A stretch of DNA of 64,000 bases from an uncultured bacterium (GCA_934644775.1 CAKUDB010000003.1:62001-126000), one strand, 5' to 3'. Positions 51,078 to 60,728 are shown, counted from the first letter of the stretch. A program made the numbers and translations. The notes: generated from the letters alone by a model not told the origin.

Positions 51078-52547
51078 ATGCCACTGCCCAAAATAGACGA
51101 AACTACCAATGAAGTTAAACTTTTCAGTCTAACTGATTATAAAGCCGATTTTATTCCTTGGAAACGCAGTGAAAGAGGGCAGCAAGTTTACATCAAACTA
51201 GTCCGCGAGTCAGAGAATGCTCTCCTTTATGTGGGGGAAAACTGCATAATGGACGCCGAGCTTCAGCAAGCCCTAATCCGCTTAGTAAATGAAGGTTGGA
51301 ACGTAGCTGGAGAAGTGACCATGTCTTTTGAAGGCTCTAAAGAGCCAGGCATCGATCCCTACGTTTACCAAGATCCGATAGTTTTGGAGCTGGGCAAAGG
51401 GCTCTTGCCTTTACTAGATCCTCAGCAAAATGCTCCTTTAGTTTCAGCTATGCCGGGCTTACGCGACGAAATAGCCAGAGAATCGGGCTTAGTTCCAGCG
51501 GGTGTACGTATTAAGGACAATTTACGCTTAGATCCTTGTCGCTATACCGTTTTATTACACAATTCGCCTATAGCTAGCGGAGAGATTTACTTAGACAGAT
51601 TTTTAGCTATTGGTTCTTTTGAGCAATTGTCCACCTTGGAAGGCTGGGCCGCTATTGAGCCAACTTATCGCATGAAAGCCAAATGGATCGAAGCTTCTTT
51701 AAGAGAAAAAGCCGAGAAGTCAGGTTGTCTCTTGGTCGGCCCCATGCAAGTGCTCTTGACCCATCTTAAAAATTTAATGCTCGAAGCTGCTCCAGAATTA
51801 TTAGGGCTCCAAGATACCTTCAACTTAGTCTCCAGATTGCAAATTACCCACCCAGTAGTAGTAAGAGAATTTGTCCAAGACGGCAAGAAGTTGCGTGTCC
51901 TCCGTAAAGTTTTACAAACTTTGCTTAACGAGCGCGTAGCCTTAAATAATTTAGTTACCATTTTAGAGACTATCGGCGACAATTTAACTGAACAGCTCAG
52001 TCTAGATAATAGCTATATCGAAAGATTGGCTAACCAATGTCGTTTAGCTTTAGCTAGACAAATTTGCTGGGCTAACCTTACGCCTAATGGCGAGTTACAA
52101 GCAGCCGTTACCGGAGATAAATTGGAAGGCGATTTATACGCCTTAAAAGATTTGTTGTCGCAAGAAAAGGCTCAAAGCCACCAAGAAGACTCTTTAGTCG
52201 ATAAAATTATCTCTTGTCTTAAAGAGAGGTTGCAAGCTGCCGGTAATCCCGGAGTAATTATTACTGCTCCCGACTTACGCAGTTTCTTATCTAAGCTTAT
52301 AAGCGAAGATATTCCCCATATGTGCCTGTTGTCTACTCAAGAAGTGGCCAAAGGGCGCGTCAAGTTAATCGTCAACGGCGTACTCGACTATAAGAAGGAA
52401 GAGAGTAATTCCTCAGTTTCACCAGAGACAGAGAAAGAGCCCATTAAAGCTGAACTTAAAGAGGGCGAAGCTAAACCGACAGAAGTGGCTGCCACCAGCG
52501 AAGGCTTTATGGCCATATTTAAAAAGTCAAGCAAAAAAAATAAATGA
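51078..52547 (+). CDS. Stand-alone FlhA-type (FHIPEP) cytoplasmic domain, no membrane part
   Basis: Residues of about 96-440 match the cytoplasmic half of FlhA/InvA-type export gate proteins: DPIVLELGKGLLPLLDP, GLVPAGVRIKDNLRLDP, WIEASLREKAEKSGCLLVGP, LLGLQDTFNLVSRLQ, LQTLLNERVALNNLVTILE and a RLALARQIC block. The family's eight N-terminal membrane helices are absent; residues 1-95 are a soluble domain I do not recognise. FlhA-C forms a nonameric ring that docks chaperone-substrate complexes in flagellar and type III export. No flagellar or injectisome gene is in the window. The tail (about 440-489) is basic and ends KKSSKKNK. A GGAGAGA site precedes the ATG. It overlaps the MFS gene by 4 bases (ATGA). 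Confidence 0.85.
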   Translation: MPLPKIDETTNEVKLFSLTDYKADFIPWKRSERGQQVYIKLVRESENALLYVGENCIMDAELQQALIRLVNEGWNVAGEVTMSFEGSKEPGIDPYVYQDPIVLELGKGLLPLLDPQQNAPLVSAMPGLRDEIARESGLVPAGVRIKDNLRLDPCRYTVLLHNSPIASGEIYLDRFLAIGSFEQLSTLEGWAAIEPTYRMKAKWIEASLREKAEKSGCLLVGPMQVLLTHLKNLMLEAAPELLGLQDTFNLVSRLQITHPVVVREFVQDGKKLRVLRKVLQTLLNERVALNNLVTILETIGDNLTEQLSLDNSYIERLANQCRLALARQICWANLTPNGELQAAVTGDKLEGDLYALKDLLSQEKAQSHQEDSLVDKIISCLKERLQAAGNPGVIITAPDLRSFLSKLISEDIPHMCLLSTQEVAKGRVKLIVNGVLDYKKEESNSSVSPETEKEPIKAELKEGEAKPTEVAATSEGFMAIFKKSSKKNK

Positions 52548-53635
52548 ACGTCACTCTAGTCTATGCTTTGGCCCATGCTCTCTTGGATTTTGCCTGCGCC
52601 TTTGCCTATTTTGCCAACGCAGCTCCCAATTTTTCCGACTGGGCTATATTGGCTTTAGTTTACAATTTATGCGCTTTCGGCCTTCAAGCCCCCTTAGGCT
52701 TATTGGCCGATAAGCTCAACTACAACGCAGCTCTAGCCCTTTTGGGTTGTTTGATAGCTGCCGTAGGTTGTGGCTTCGTGCTCCACCCGCTGGCTTTGGT
52801 TATTTTGGCCGGCCTAGGCAGCGCCCTATTTTACGTAGGTAGCGGAACAGAAATATTAAATTGCAGCCAAAGTAGGTGTCTGCCTCTAGGGATATTTTTA
52901 GCGGCAGGAGGCGTCGGTTGGTACTTTGGCACCACCATAGGCAGCACTCAGCCTACAGAAGTGGCCGTTTGGCCAATTCTGGCTATTCTGACGGCAGCTA
53001 CCACTATAGCTGTTTTCCAATATAAAAAAGATCCCAGTTTCCAATCGGAAAACCAGACCCTTCAGTTGGGAAATCTGTCTAAAACGGTCGGCTTAGCAGC
53101 TTTACTTTTGCTACTAGTTACCATGTTGCGCTCTTATATAAACTGCGCCTTAACCTTAGCTTGGGTAAAAGATTATCCTTGGCTAGTAATGCTAGCTATA
53201 TTTGTCGGTCAGGCTACAGGCGGATTACTTACTGATCGCTTCGGTTTAATGAAAACAGCCTCTTTTTCTCTGCTCTTCTCGGCTATTCTTTTTGTTTGGT
53301 CGGAGAATACCTTAGCCGGAGTGGTAGCAGTTTTGAGTTTGGCAATAAGTACCCCTATCGCCTTCTGGACTTTAGCTAAACTAATGCCCGATAAACGCGG
53401 TTTCAGCTTTGGTTTATTGGGAGGAGCTATGTTCTTGGGCTTCTTACCCTTAGATTTTCAGATGGTGCCTCTAGCTCCAACCCCGCACAGTTATGTTATA
53501 GGCAGCTTACTAATACTGACACTTTTATATATAGCTCTCCGTTTAGCTTACGATATAGTAAAACCTATCGATCAAAGCTCACCTAAAGATATTAGGTCGG
53601 CGATAATGGGCGATCAAACTATAATCGTAGGTTAA
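52544..53635 (+). CDS. MFS-type membrane protein
   Basis: A 363-residue protein with about 11-12 hydrophobic segments in the major-facilitator pattern, including the loop-2 motif GLLADKLN and its second-half counterpart GGLLTDRFGLMK. The substrate cannot be read from sequence. Its ATG overlaps the FlhA-C stop codon (ATGA), so the two are translationally coupled. A terminator follows. The coupling to an FlhA-C protein is not a combination I know from other genomes. Confidence 0.75.
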   Translation: MNVTLVYALAHALLDFACAFAYFANAAPNFSDWAILALVYNLCAFGLQAPLGLLADKLNYNAALALLGCLIAAVGCGFVLHPLALVILAGLGSALFYVGSGTEILNCSQSRCLPLGIFLAAGGVGWYFGTTIGSTQPTEVAVWPILAILTAATTIAVFQYKKDPSFQSENQTLQLGNLSKTVGLAALLLLLVTMLRSYINCALTLAWVKDYPWLVMLAIFVGQATGGLLTDRFGLMKTASFSLLFSAILFVWSENTLAGVVAVLSLAISTPIAFWTLAKLMPDKRGFSFGLLGGAMFLGFLPLDFQMVPLAPTPHSYVIGSLLILTLLYIALRLAYDIVKPIDQSSPKDIRSAIMGDQTIIVG

Positions 53636-53680
53636 TTAGCTACGAGCTGCCCCCAAAAAACTCCCCATATTCTGTCTAAT

Positions 53681-53727
53681 AAAGAGGGCCCGAAGCTCAT
53701 TTTAGAGCTCGAGCCCTTTTTCTCTAG
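53681..53727. terminator. Terminator between the MFS gene and ackA
   Basis: AAAGAGGGC and AGCTC pair with GAGCT and AGCCCTTTTT; the plus strand ends with a T-run, the minus strand has a shorter one. Suitable for both convergent genes. Confidence 0.75.
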
Positions 53728-53743
53728 CTAGAAAAGGCTAATT

Positions 53744-54985
53744 TTAAGCTTTTTTAGCTTCCATACAACTGACAGTATCGCGAGCGATCATCAATTCTTC
53801 GTTGGTAGGGATAACCCAAATTTTCAATTTAGAATCGGTCGTAGAGATTTCTCCTACACTACCGCGTTTCAAATTATCATTCTTGTCCCTATCAATTTCT
53901 AAACCCAAGCAACCTAAATTGGCGCAAGTTAAAGCACGCACGATAGGTGAGTTTTGACCGATACCGCCGGTAAAGACAATAGATTCGGCACCGCCCATTT
54001 CCGCCAGGTAAGCGCCGATATATTTAACTAAGCGCAAGCAGAACATATCTAAAGCCAATTTAGCCTTTTCATGGCCAGCCATAGCAGCATCTTCAATATC
54101 GCGCATATCGGAAGAGAGACCAGAAATGCCCAATAAACCGGACTTTTTATTCATCAAAGTATCGACTTGAGCTGGAGTAAGATTCTCTTTTTCCATAATG
54201 AAAGGTAAAATGGAAGCATCTAAGTCGCCGCAGCGAGTTCCCATTAAAAGGCCTTCCAGGGGAGTAAAGCCCATAGAAGTATCGACACACTTACCACCTT
54301 TAACAGCGGCTACTGAGCTACCGTTGCCTAAGTGCAAAGAGATAATATTGACCTTCTCTAAAGGCGTATTGGTAACTTCGGCATATTTGTTGGTAATGTA
54401 GCGGTGGGAAGTACCGTGGAAACCGTAACGACGGATCTTGTAGCGCTCATAATATTCGTAAGGCAAGCCGTATAAAAAGACCTTGGGCTCCATAGTTGAA
54501 TGGAAAGAAGTATCGAAGACAGCCGTTTGAGGAATATCTTTGCCTAAAATTTCCCTACAAGCGACGATACCTTTATGTTGAGCTAACTGGTGCAGAGGGC
54601 CTAAACAAGCTAAGTCTAAAATACCTTGCAAAACTTCATCGTCGATCAAGATAGACTTATTAAAGAGCTCGCCGCTATGCAAAATACGGTGGCCTACAGC
54701 ATCAATATCTTTAAGACTATTTACGCCTTCGATACCAGTTTTGCCAGAATTGATCCAATCAAAAATAGCCACAATGGCCTCACGGTGGTCTTTTAAAGGA
54801 CGAACGCCCTTAATACCATCGGTGCCGGTAGCTTTCATAGAGTAGAGAGCCTCTTCAGAGCCGATCTTTTCGCAATTTCCAGAAGCCAGACAACGCTCGG
54901 TGCCATTCTTCATCATTTCAGAATCAGTCTGGATGATCTGAAACTTTACAGTAGAAGAACCACAATTCAAAACTAAAATATTCAT
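53744..54985 (-). CDS. ackA: Acetate kinase
   Basis: It converts acetyl phosphate and ADP to acetate and ATP, usually with phosphotransacetylase (pta not in the window). NCGSSTVKFQI at the N-terminus, VFDTSFHSTM, LPYEYYERYKIRRYGFHGTSHRY, HLGNGSSVAAVKGGKCVDTSMGFTPLEGLLMGTRCGD and FTGGIGQNS are typical motifs. The 413-residue length is normal. It indicates substrate-level ATP formation from acetyl-CoA, as in fermenters. The gene is single, ends at a terminator and diverges from the glycosyltransferase gene. Confidence 0.97.
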   Translation of the reverse strand: MNILVLNCGSSTVKFQIIQTDSEMMKNGTERCLASGNCEKIGSEEALYSMKATGTDGIKGVRPLKDHREAIVAIFDWINSGKTGIEGVNSLKDIDAVGHRILHSGELFNKSILIDDEVLQGILDLACLGPLHQLAQHKGIVACREILGKDIPQTAVFDTSFHSTMEPKVFLYGLPYEYYERYKIRRYGFHGTSHRYITNKYAEVTNTPLEKVNIISLHLGNGSSVAAVKGGKCVDTSMGFTPLEGLLMGTRCGDLDASILPFIMEKENLTPAQVDTLMNKKSGLLGISGLSSDMRDIEDAAMAGHEKAKLALDMFCLRLVKYIGAYLAEMGGAESIVFTGGIGQNSPIVRALTCANLGCLGLEIDRDKNDNLKRGSVGEISTTDSKLKIWVIPTNEELMIARDTVSCMEAKKA

Positions 54986-55078
54986 GGCGCGGGGATTCTG
55001 TTTATAAAGGACGAAATCCTATATTTTGGAGAAGTTTTCTCTTAGAGAGAGTTTATAAGATAATTGATAAAAAGAGCT

Positions 55079-56134
55079 ATGAAAAAGATTCTGATCATTC
55101 ACACAGGCGGGGGCTTAGGAGATGTTTTACTCTCCACTCCGGTTATAGAAGCTCTGAAATTCAACTACCCCGAAGCTAAGATAGATTTTTTGGCTCGTTC
55201 CTCTACCGCCGCAGCCATAAAAAATAATCCTTTCATACACAGTGTATACACTATCAACAAAGCTAGGCTGTCGTGGTCTGAAGTTTTTTCCTGGTCTAGA
55301 AGAATTGCCGGACAAAAATACGATGCGGCTTTAATTTTATGGAGTAACACCACTTTAGCGCTTATGCTCTATTTAGCGAATATTCCTATTAGAGTCGGAC
55401 AAGATTCGCGCTTTAGCTATTCTTGGACTTACACCCATAAAGTAAGGATACGTTCAGAGCATGGAGACGATCAGTCGCACTGGAGCGACATTATGCTCGA
55501 TTTTGTTAGAGCTTTACGCTTGCCAGTTCCTCCTTTTAAGCCGCGCTTTGTTATTTCTGACCAGGCAGTTGGCCAAGCCCAACAACTTATGCAAGCTTTG
55601 CCACAAAACAGCGGACCGGTTATAGGGCTCCATCCTAGTAAAGGAATAAGCAATGTGGACAAACGCTGGCCAACCTCTGTTTTTGCAAATTGGTTGAATG
55701 CACTTTACCATCAGTTACAAGCCCGCTTGGTTGTGACCGGAGGCCCTCAAGAACTCGAAATCACAAAAAGAATTATTGAAGAAGCTAAAGTACCGTGTTT
55801 AAATTTAGCTGGCAAAACCGATACAGAAGTATTGGCTGCCGTTGCTAGACAATGCCAAGTTTTTATTTGTCCAGATTCGGGCCCAGCCCACTTGGCCGCT
55901 ATTAGTGGTGTACCTACTTTAGATATTTGCGCACTCAAAGAAGATTTTCCCAATCGCTGGAAACCAGTAGGCGCCCCTGTAAAAATTATTCGACCAGCTT
56001 CCTGGAACTGCCAGCGCCTTTGTCGCAAAAATGAATGTCCAGATTTTAATTGCTACAAGCAAATTGACGGTCAACAGATTGTCGAAGGCGTAAAACAGCT
56101 CCTTCAGCAGTCTAGTGCCCAAGTTGATTCCTAG
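55079..56134 (+). CDS. GT9 heptosyltransferase-family glycosyltransferase
   Basis: A 351-residue GT-B enzyme resembling ADP-heptose:LPS heptosyltransferases. ILIIHTGGGLGDVLLSTPVIEAL opens the N-terminal Rossmann domain; the C-terminal domain has GLHPSKGISNVDKRWP and FICPDSGPAHLAAISGVPTLDI, the donor-binding elements. The C-terminal cysteine cluster (CQRLC ... CPDFNC) is usual in this family. It would transfer a sugar to LPS core or another envelope glycan, which supports an outer membrane. ATG 55079 gives MKKILIIHTGG, preferred over the TTG at 55064. A small membrane protein gene follows. Confidence 0.87.
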   Translation: MKKILIIHTGGGLGDVLLSTPVIEALKFNYPEAKIDFLARSSTAAAIKNNPFIHSVYTINKARLSWSEVFSWSRRIAGQKYDAALILWSNTTLALMLYLANIPIRVGQDSRFSYSWTYTHKVRIRSEHGDDQSHWSDIMLDFVRALRLPVPPFKPRFVISDQAVGQAQQLMQALPQNSGPVIGLHPSKGISNVDKRWPTSVFANWLNALYHQLQARLVVTGGPQELEITKRIIEEAKVPCLNLAGKTDTEVLAAVARQCQVFICPDSGPAHLAAISGVPTLDICALKEDFPNRWKPVGAPVKIIRPASWNCQRLCRKNECPDFNCYKQIDGQQIVEGVKQLLQQSSAQVDS

Positions 56135-56154
56135 TGAATCGCTAATGTGAATGA

Positions 56155-56469
56155 ATGAATGAACGTTGGATTACTCCCCAATTAGTAAAAGAATCTGAGC
56201 AAAACAGCAGGCGCAAAGATAGCATCTTTAGCGCCTTTTTGACTTTGGCTCTATTAGTAATGTTAGCTATTACTTATTATGCCAAAGATTTGTTAAATGT
56301 TCCCATTTTGCTATGTTTCCTAATTTTGGCCACAGTTTCATTCGTTACTTTTGTAAAAGATAAACCTTCGTCCCCTTCTTCACCCTCTTGGCTGACAATC
56401 TTACGCAAGCTATTTAAAGTTATAGGCCTAAGCTTATTTTGGATCTTGTTGCTTAATAAATTGTTCTAG
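56155..56469 (+). CDS. Small membrane protein, unknown
   Basis: A 104-residue protein with a basic cytoplasmic N-terminus and three hydrophobic segments (about 24-42, 48-66 and 85-102). The segment between helices 2 and 3 is Ser/Pro-rich. No family recognised. It lies 20 bases after the GT9 gene and may be co-transcribed; an accessory role in envelope glycan handling is inferred only from position. The start ATG sits in a run of overlapping ATGAATGA codons, so a coupled start is likely. Confidence 0.6.
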   Translation: MNERWITPQLVKESEQNSRRKDSIFSAFLTLALLVMLAITYYAKDLLNVPILLCFLILATVSFVTFVKDKPSSPSSPSWLTILRKLFKVIGLSLFWILLLNKLF

Positions 56470-56560
56470 CTACTTTAGATTCCGGGATGTACCTAATAAG
56501 TAAAAGAATGGACCATCAGGTATTTACTCCTTGGTAACTAAGCAAAATTGGCAGTTCAAG

Positions 56561-57292
56561 CTAACGTATAATACCGTAGGCCAGCTTATTGATAACTTCA
56601 TCGGGGTTGCCATCGCCAACGATATGACCATCTTTAAATAGCACGACTCGCTGACATTTAATTGCCACATCAGGTTCGTGAGTTACCATGACGATAGTTA
56701 AGCCTTCTTTCCTATTCAGCTCTTGAAATAAAGCCATTACTTCGTCTGAGCGCTTAGAGTCGAGGTTGCCAGTAGGCTCATCGGCCAAAATTAGGGCTGG
56801 ATTAGTTACTAAAGCTCGAGCAATAGCTACTCGCTGTTGTTCACCACCGGAAAGCTGGGTGGGAACATGATAGATTCTGTTTTCTAGACCGACTCGACAG
56901 AGAGCCTCTTTAGAGCGTCGGAAACGCTCTTCAGCTTTAATATGGACGCCAGTATAAAGCAAGGGGACTTCCACATTTTCTATAGCAGAAGTTCTGGCCA
57001 ACAGATTGAAGCCTTGGAAGACGAACCCAATATTCTTATTGCGAATCAAAGCCCTTTCATCATTACTTAAATGGCACACTTCTTGATTGTTTAATTTGTA
57101 AGAACCGGAAGTAGGCTTATCTAAACAGCCCAAGATATTCATCATGGTAGACTTTCCTGAGCCGGAAGGGCCCATAATAGCTACCATCTCCCCCTCTTGT
57201 ACGTCAAGGTCTACGCCGCGCAGAGCATGGACTTCCACATCCCCACCGATTAAATAAGTACGAGTCAGACCGCGTATAGATATAACCGACAC
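56561..57292 (-). CDS. LolD/MacB-type ABC transporter ATPase
   Basis: A 243-residue ATPase with Walker A GPSGSGKST, the Q-loop FVFQGFNLL, the signature LSGGEQQRVAIARAL and Walker B LILADEPTGNLDSK, all in the pattern of the LolD/MacB/FtsE group (energising lipoprotein release or mechanotransmission, not bulk import). The matching FtsX/LolC-type permease is absent from the window: the neighbouring upstream gene encodes a secreted protein with only a signal peptide. It may pair with a distant permease. It lies 33 bases after that gene on the same strand. Confidence 0.88.
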   Translation of the reverse strand: MSVISIRGLTRTYLIGGDVEVHALRGVDLDVQEGEMVAIMGPSGSGKSTMMNILGCLDKPTSGSYKLNNQEVCHLSNDERALIRNKNIGFVFQGFNLLARTSAIENVEVPLLYTGVHIKAEERFRRSKEALCRVGLENRIYHVPTQLSGGEQQRVAIARALVTNPALILADEPTGNLDSKRSDEVMALFQELNRKEGLTIVMVTHEPDVAIKCQRVVLFKDGHIVGDGNPDEVINKLAYGIIR

Positions 57293-57325
57293 AGTACCTC
57301 CTTATAGCACCCCAAGGATTGCAAC

Positions 57326-58486
57326 TTAATCATTTATGCTAGCTTGCCACGAAATGGAGTGAGCTCCTCCCACATTTATCACACCTTTAATTAACTTGCC
57401 ATGGCGCGAAGCTTTCCAGGTGGCCCCTTCAGTTTTTACTCCATTGCCAAACCTGGCATTAAAAGCTGCCTGTTTTCCTTTAATGATGCAAGTACCGCTC
57501 ATGTTTCCCGCCCTGTCGATATTTCCACTTAAAATATATTCAATATTCCAGAGGCTGCCTTCTTGGCCAGATTGAGCAATCGTCTCCAAAACTCGGCCGC
57601 TGACTTCAAAATTTTCTACTTTCAAACGACAGTTATTATCGATAAATAGGGTTCCGCTGCCATTCAGGCTGGGGACGTGGGGCAAACAGTAACTTCCACT
57701 GGCATTGAGCGTTCTGGTACTTAAATTTAAGGAATAATCGTTGAGAGTGATTATCCTGGAGAAAGGCTTATGTTTTTGGGTAAAGACTCGACCGGAAGAA
57801 CTTAAAATAGCCGTCTTGACATTGGTGGGCCCTGAAAAGGTAATTACAGCGTACAAGCGAGCCATAGCATCGGTTGGATACCAACTAAAACGTATCTCCC
57901 CACTCCAATCATTAGTACGATAATGGCTAGAAGCTGAAATGGTAAGATCTTGAGCGTCTAACTTAGCTATACAGCCATAGACCTTAGTAACAGCCTTAAT
58001 AATTTTGGGATCGTCCCAATCGAGAATAATATTTAAGTCTCTGCCTAAGTTGCGCAATCCTGAAAAGAAGGTGTTTACTCCCCCCTTATGCTCGGCGTAA
58101 CATTGGACTAAATCGAGCGATTTAAACCTAGCCAATTCGGCACCTTGAGCCTGTTTGAGGCCGACTAAATAAGCTTCGGGAAGCGTATTTAACAAGGAAG
58201 AATCGTTATAAAAAGACCTAAATAATGTAGAAGAGATATTGGCAGCGGTAAATTTGCGTAAATCAGCATTAGGGCCGCTCTCGGTATTGATCTTCTCCAA
58301 AGTTTGCTTACCTAAAACGGTAAAAAGCTCACGAAATTCCCAGTTTTTGGAAACGGCCCCAACTTGCGCAGGTAAAAAGACGCACAATAACCCCAACGAT
58401 AAGGCAATTAACGTGGCCCACGACTTACTTCCGCTGGCAGCTATACGCCTAGCTATTTTTGGACTTATTGGCCTTTTAGAAGTCAT
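57326..58486 (-). CDS. Secreted protein of unknown function
   Basis: A 386-residue protein with a cleavable or anchoring signal segment near residues 27-46 (LIALSLGLLCVFLPAQVGA), then a mixed alpha/beta domain. The C-terminal half is rich in beta strands and repeats of short Gly/Ser/Asn patterns (SGSYCLPHVPSLNGSGTLFID, GNMSGTCIIKGKQA), suggesting a beta-helix or sandwich. The ATG at 58486 overlaps the stop of the upstream transglycosylase gene by a few bases, so translation is coupled; longer starts up to 58552 are possible. The gene sits between that enzyme and the LolD-type ATPase; a joint envelope function is an inference. Confidence 0.65.
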   Translation of the reverse strand: MTSKRPISPKIARRIAASGSKSWATLIALSLGLLCVFLPAQVGAVSKNWEFRELFTVLGKQTLEKINTESGPNADLRKFTAANISSTLFRSFYNDSSLLNTLPEAYLVGLKQAQGAELARFKSLDLVQCYAEHKGGVNTFFSGLRNLGRDLNIILDWDDPKIIKAVTKVYGCIAKLDAQDLTISASSHYRTNDWSGEIRFSWYPTDAMARLYAVITFSGPTNVKTAILSSSGRVFTQKHKPFSRIITLNDYSLNLSTRTLNASGSYCLPHVPSLNGSGTLFIDNNCRLKVENFEVSGRVLETIAQSGQEGSLWNIEYILSGNIDRAGNMSGTCIIKGKQAAFNARFGNGVKTEGATWKASRHGKLIKGVINVGGAHSISWQASIND

Positions 58487-60728
58487 AAACACCATCGTCT
58501 GCTTTTTTATTCTGTTGGCCTCTCGAAGGGAAGCCTTTGCCAGCGCTATCACTAATCGGCTCGTCGGGGATAGCTAACAATTCCTCTTCTGCCTCTTCAT
58601 TTTCGGGAAGTTTTTCGAGCGGAGCCTGAACATCCGCATCTTTTTTGCCACTGCGCCGCTTCAAAGCGCTGGCTCGAGATTGTACAGCCTCGCGGGTTTT
58701 AGCTTCAGCATCTAATTTTTCGGCTTCAAGCCTCTTCTGCCGCTCTCTCTCTCTGGCCATTTGGTGGCTGTACTGCGGGTTGGCACTCTCTTTAGCCGCC
58801 TCCCGCTCGGCAGCTTCTTTAGCTTGGGCGGCTTCGCGGTCGGAAGCTTGCTCTAAAGCCTTGGCAATTTTGCCATGGGGAGAGACATATTGGACATAAT
58901 TTTTGATAAAATAGTTGCCACAGCGAGGATTCAAAACTAAGTGGATCACATTACCCTTAGCTCGCTTAATATAAATAGTGTCGAGCAAAAAGTCTTCTAA
59001 AACTAATTTTTCTAAAATTTGGCTATGTACAGCAGGTAGCTTGGCTAAGTTTAAGTCGGCGGCCACAGCTCGGTAATGGGTGTCTATACTGTCGGCCGGA
59101 CAAGCACTCTGGCTCTTTCCTATACTCCAAGCCCCCGAGAGAGTTTGCAAAGGCAACTTTACATTGGGGTTGCCACTAGCGGCCACAAAACGCTGTTGTA
59201 AATTGGCTAAATAGCCGTACAACTCGGGAGCAGCATACCAACATTGGGCCTTAACTTCAGGACTCAATTTAGGAGTTACCTCTTTGACCGGAGTTTTCTT
59301 AGCTTTGTCGACTTGATCGCCCTTAGCTTTGGCTTTATCGGCCGCTTTGGCCTGGCTAACTTTCGGCGTTACCTTTTCAGCTAAAGGTACGTCTACACCG
59401 CAATTTTTGAATTTCGCAGCCTCGACAAGGCAGAGCCAATTATTTTTTAAGCCTTCGCTCAATTTCTCACTAGAATCGTAAATAGGCAATCCCCTAACTT
59501 CGCATAAATCTAAAGGCAAATCGTAGCGATTTTGCAAAGTTCTGACAAAGTTTTCCCCAGACTTTAAGCCTACATAGGAAGCTACTATCTTCCAAGGATA
59601 TAAATCTGATTCATCGCCTAAAGCCAAAGAAGAGTTTTCGCTATTTACTTTGTCACCATATACTGTACGCAAACCACAAAGTATCTCTCTAGTATAAACA
59701 CTATTCCATAAATCGATATATTTTAAGTCATAAAGCTTCAGAGCTTCCAGAAGCCCCACTCGATTGGGATCGGTTTGAGCACTAAGCTCCAACTCTTTTT
59801 CTCGATTTAAGTAGGCATAGATAACGTCATCGTTGTTGATAACTCCGTTATGGTAAGCAGAAATGGCCAAATCGACCCGTTCTCCGTATTTAGCCAGCAA
59901 ATACTTAAAAAAGAGAACAGAATCTTCTAAATTGCAATCGACTAAAAGGCGCTCATCTTTAAGCCGGTTTTTCTCGGCCAGAGCTTGGTGGCGCTCGGCA
60001 CAATCAGCCAACTTGGCAGCCCGCTCTAGGCGTTCAGCCTTGACTTTATCCTCTCTAACTTCAGAAGTGCGTAACCTGGCCGCTTCAAGTCGCCACTCTT
60101 CGGCTCTGGCCTGACCAAAAGCGTGAGCAGTTTCGATAGCTCCAGGAGTCATTTGGCCTAAGCCAGCCGCATTGGCAAAAGAGACCTTGCTAACATCTCC
60201 AGAGTTTTCCCAACTAACGATAGCCCACACCGGATCGAAAGGAACATCTAAAGTTGTACAAATATCTTTAAGCTGCGCTTCAACTTGACGAGCGACAGCA
60301 TGATTATCCAACAGATTGTGGTTGGCCGTCTGATGGTATACTATATAATGATAGCCTAAAATAGTGTTGACAGCTTGCTCGGCCTGTTCGGCATCGTAAG
60401 AAGGTAGAAGATCCTTCACCCCATTAACTACTGCCGCCCGCTCCCGCTTATTATATTTCTGTTTGTAATAGTCGCCCAGTAAGGAAGCGCCCCGCTCATA
60501 AGGAGAAGAGTCTTCGGTAAAGACGCCCTCTTCTTCTAAAGAAGAATCTTGAGCGGCAGCTCCGGAGCCAGTCACAGGTGCCGGGGCCTCCTGATTTTTA
60601 GAGCCAGAACAAGCCGTCGCCCCGATCCCTAAAGAACCGATAAGCAAAACGGTACATAACCTAAGAGCAAAGCGGCTGCGACCAGTAGCGATATTGGCCC
60701 GGCCTTTTAAGTTATCAAGACTAAACAT
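58476..60728 (-). CDS. Lytic transglycosylase-like lipoprotein
   Basis: A 750-residue protein with an N-terminal signal segment and lipobox GATAC (Cys40). Residues of about 165-310 match the SLT domain: catalytic Glu174 in SWENSGD, AAGLGQMTPGA at 187-197 and AISAYHNGV near 282. Such enzymes cleave the glycan strand with 1,6-anhydro product formation. A large insertion lies between the SLT motifs (EWRLEAARLRTS ... RLVDCN) and a Lys/Glu/Arg-rich tail follows (about 620-720). No LysM repeats are seen. It is the first gene of a three-gene minus unit with the secreted protein and the ABC ATPase. Confidence 0.82.
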   Translation of the reverse strand: MFSLDNLKGRANIATGRSRFALRLCTVLLIGSLGIGATACSGSKNQEAPAPVTGSGAAAQDSSLEEEGVFTEDSSPYERGASLLGDYYKQKYNKRERAAVVNGVKDLLPSYDAEQAEQAVNTILGYHYIVYHQTANHNLLDNHAVARQVEAQLKDICTTLDVPFDPVWAIVSWENSGDVSKVSFANAAGLGQMTPGAIETAHAFGQARAEEWRLEAARLRTSEVREDKVKAERLERAAKLADCAERHQALAEKNRLKDERLLVDCNLEDSVLFFKYLLAKYGERVDLAISAYHNGVINNDDVIYAYLNREKELELSAQTDPNRVGLLEALKLYDLKYIDLWNSVYTREILCGLRTVYGDKVNSENSSLALGDESDLYPWKIVASYVGLKSGENFVRTLQNRYDLPLDLCEVRGLPIYDSSEKLSEGLKNNWLCLVEAAKFKNCGVDVPLAEKVTPKVSQAKAADKAKAKGDQVDKAKKTPVKEVTPKLSPEVKAQCWYAAPELYGYLANLQQRFVAASGNPNVKLPLQTLSGAWSIGKSQSACPADSIDTHYRAVAADLNLAKLPAVHSQILEKLVLEDFLLDTIYIKRAKGNVIHLVLNPRCGNYFIKNYVQYVSPHGKIAKALEQASDREAAQAKEAAEREAAKESANPQYSHQMARERERQKRLEAEKLDAEAKTREAVQSRASALKRRSGKKDADVQAPLEKLPENEEAEEELLAIPDEPISDSAGKGFPSRGQQNKKADDGVYDF

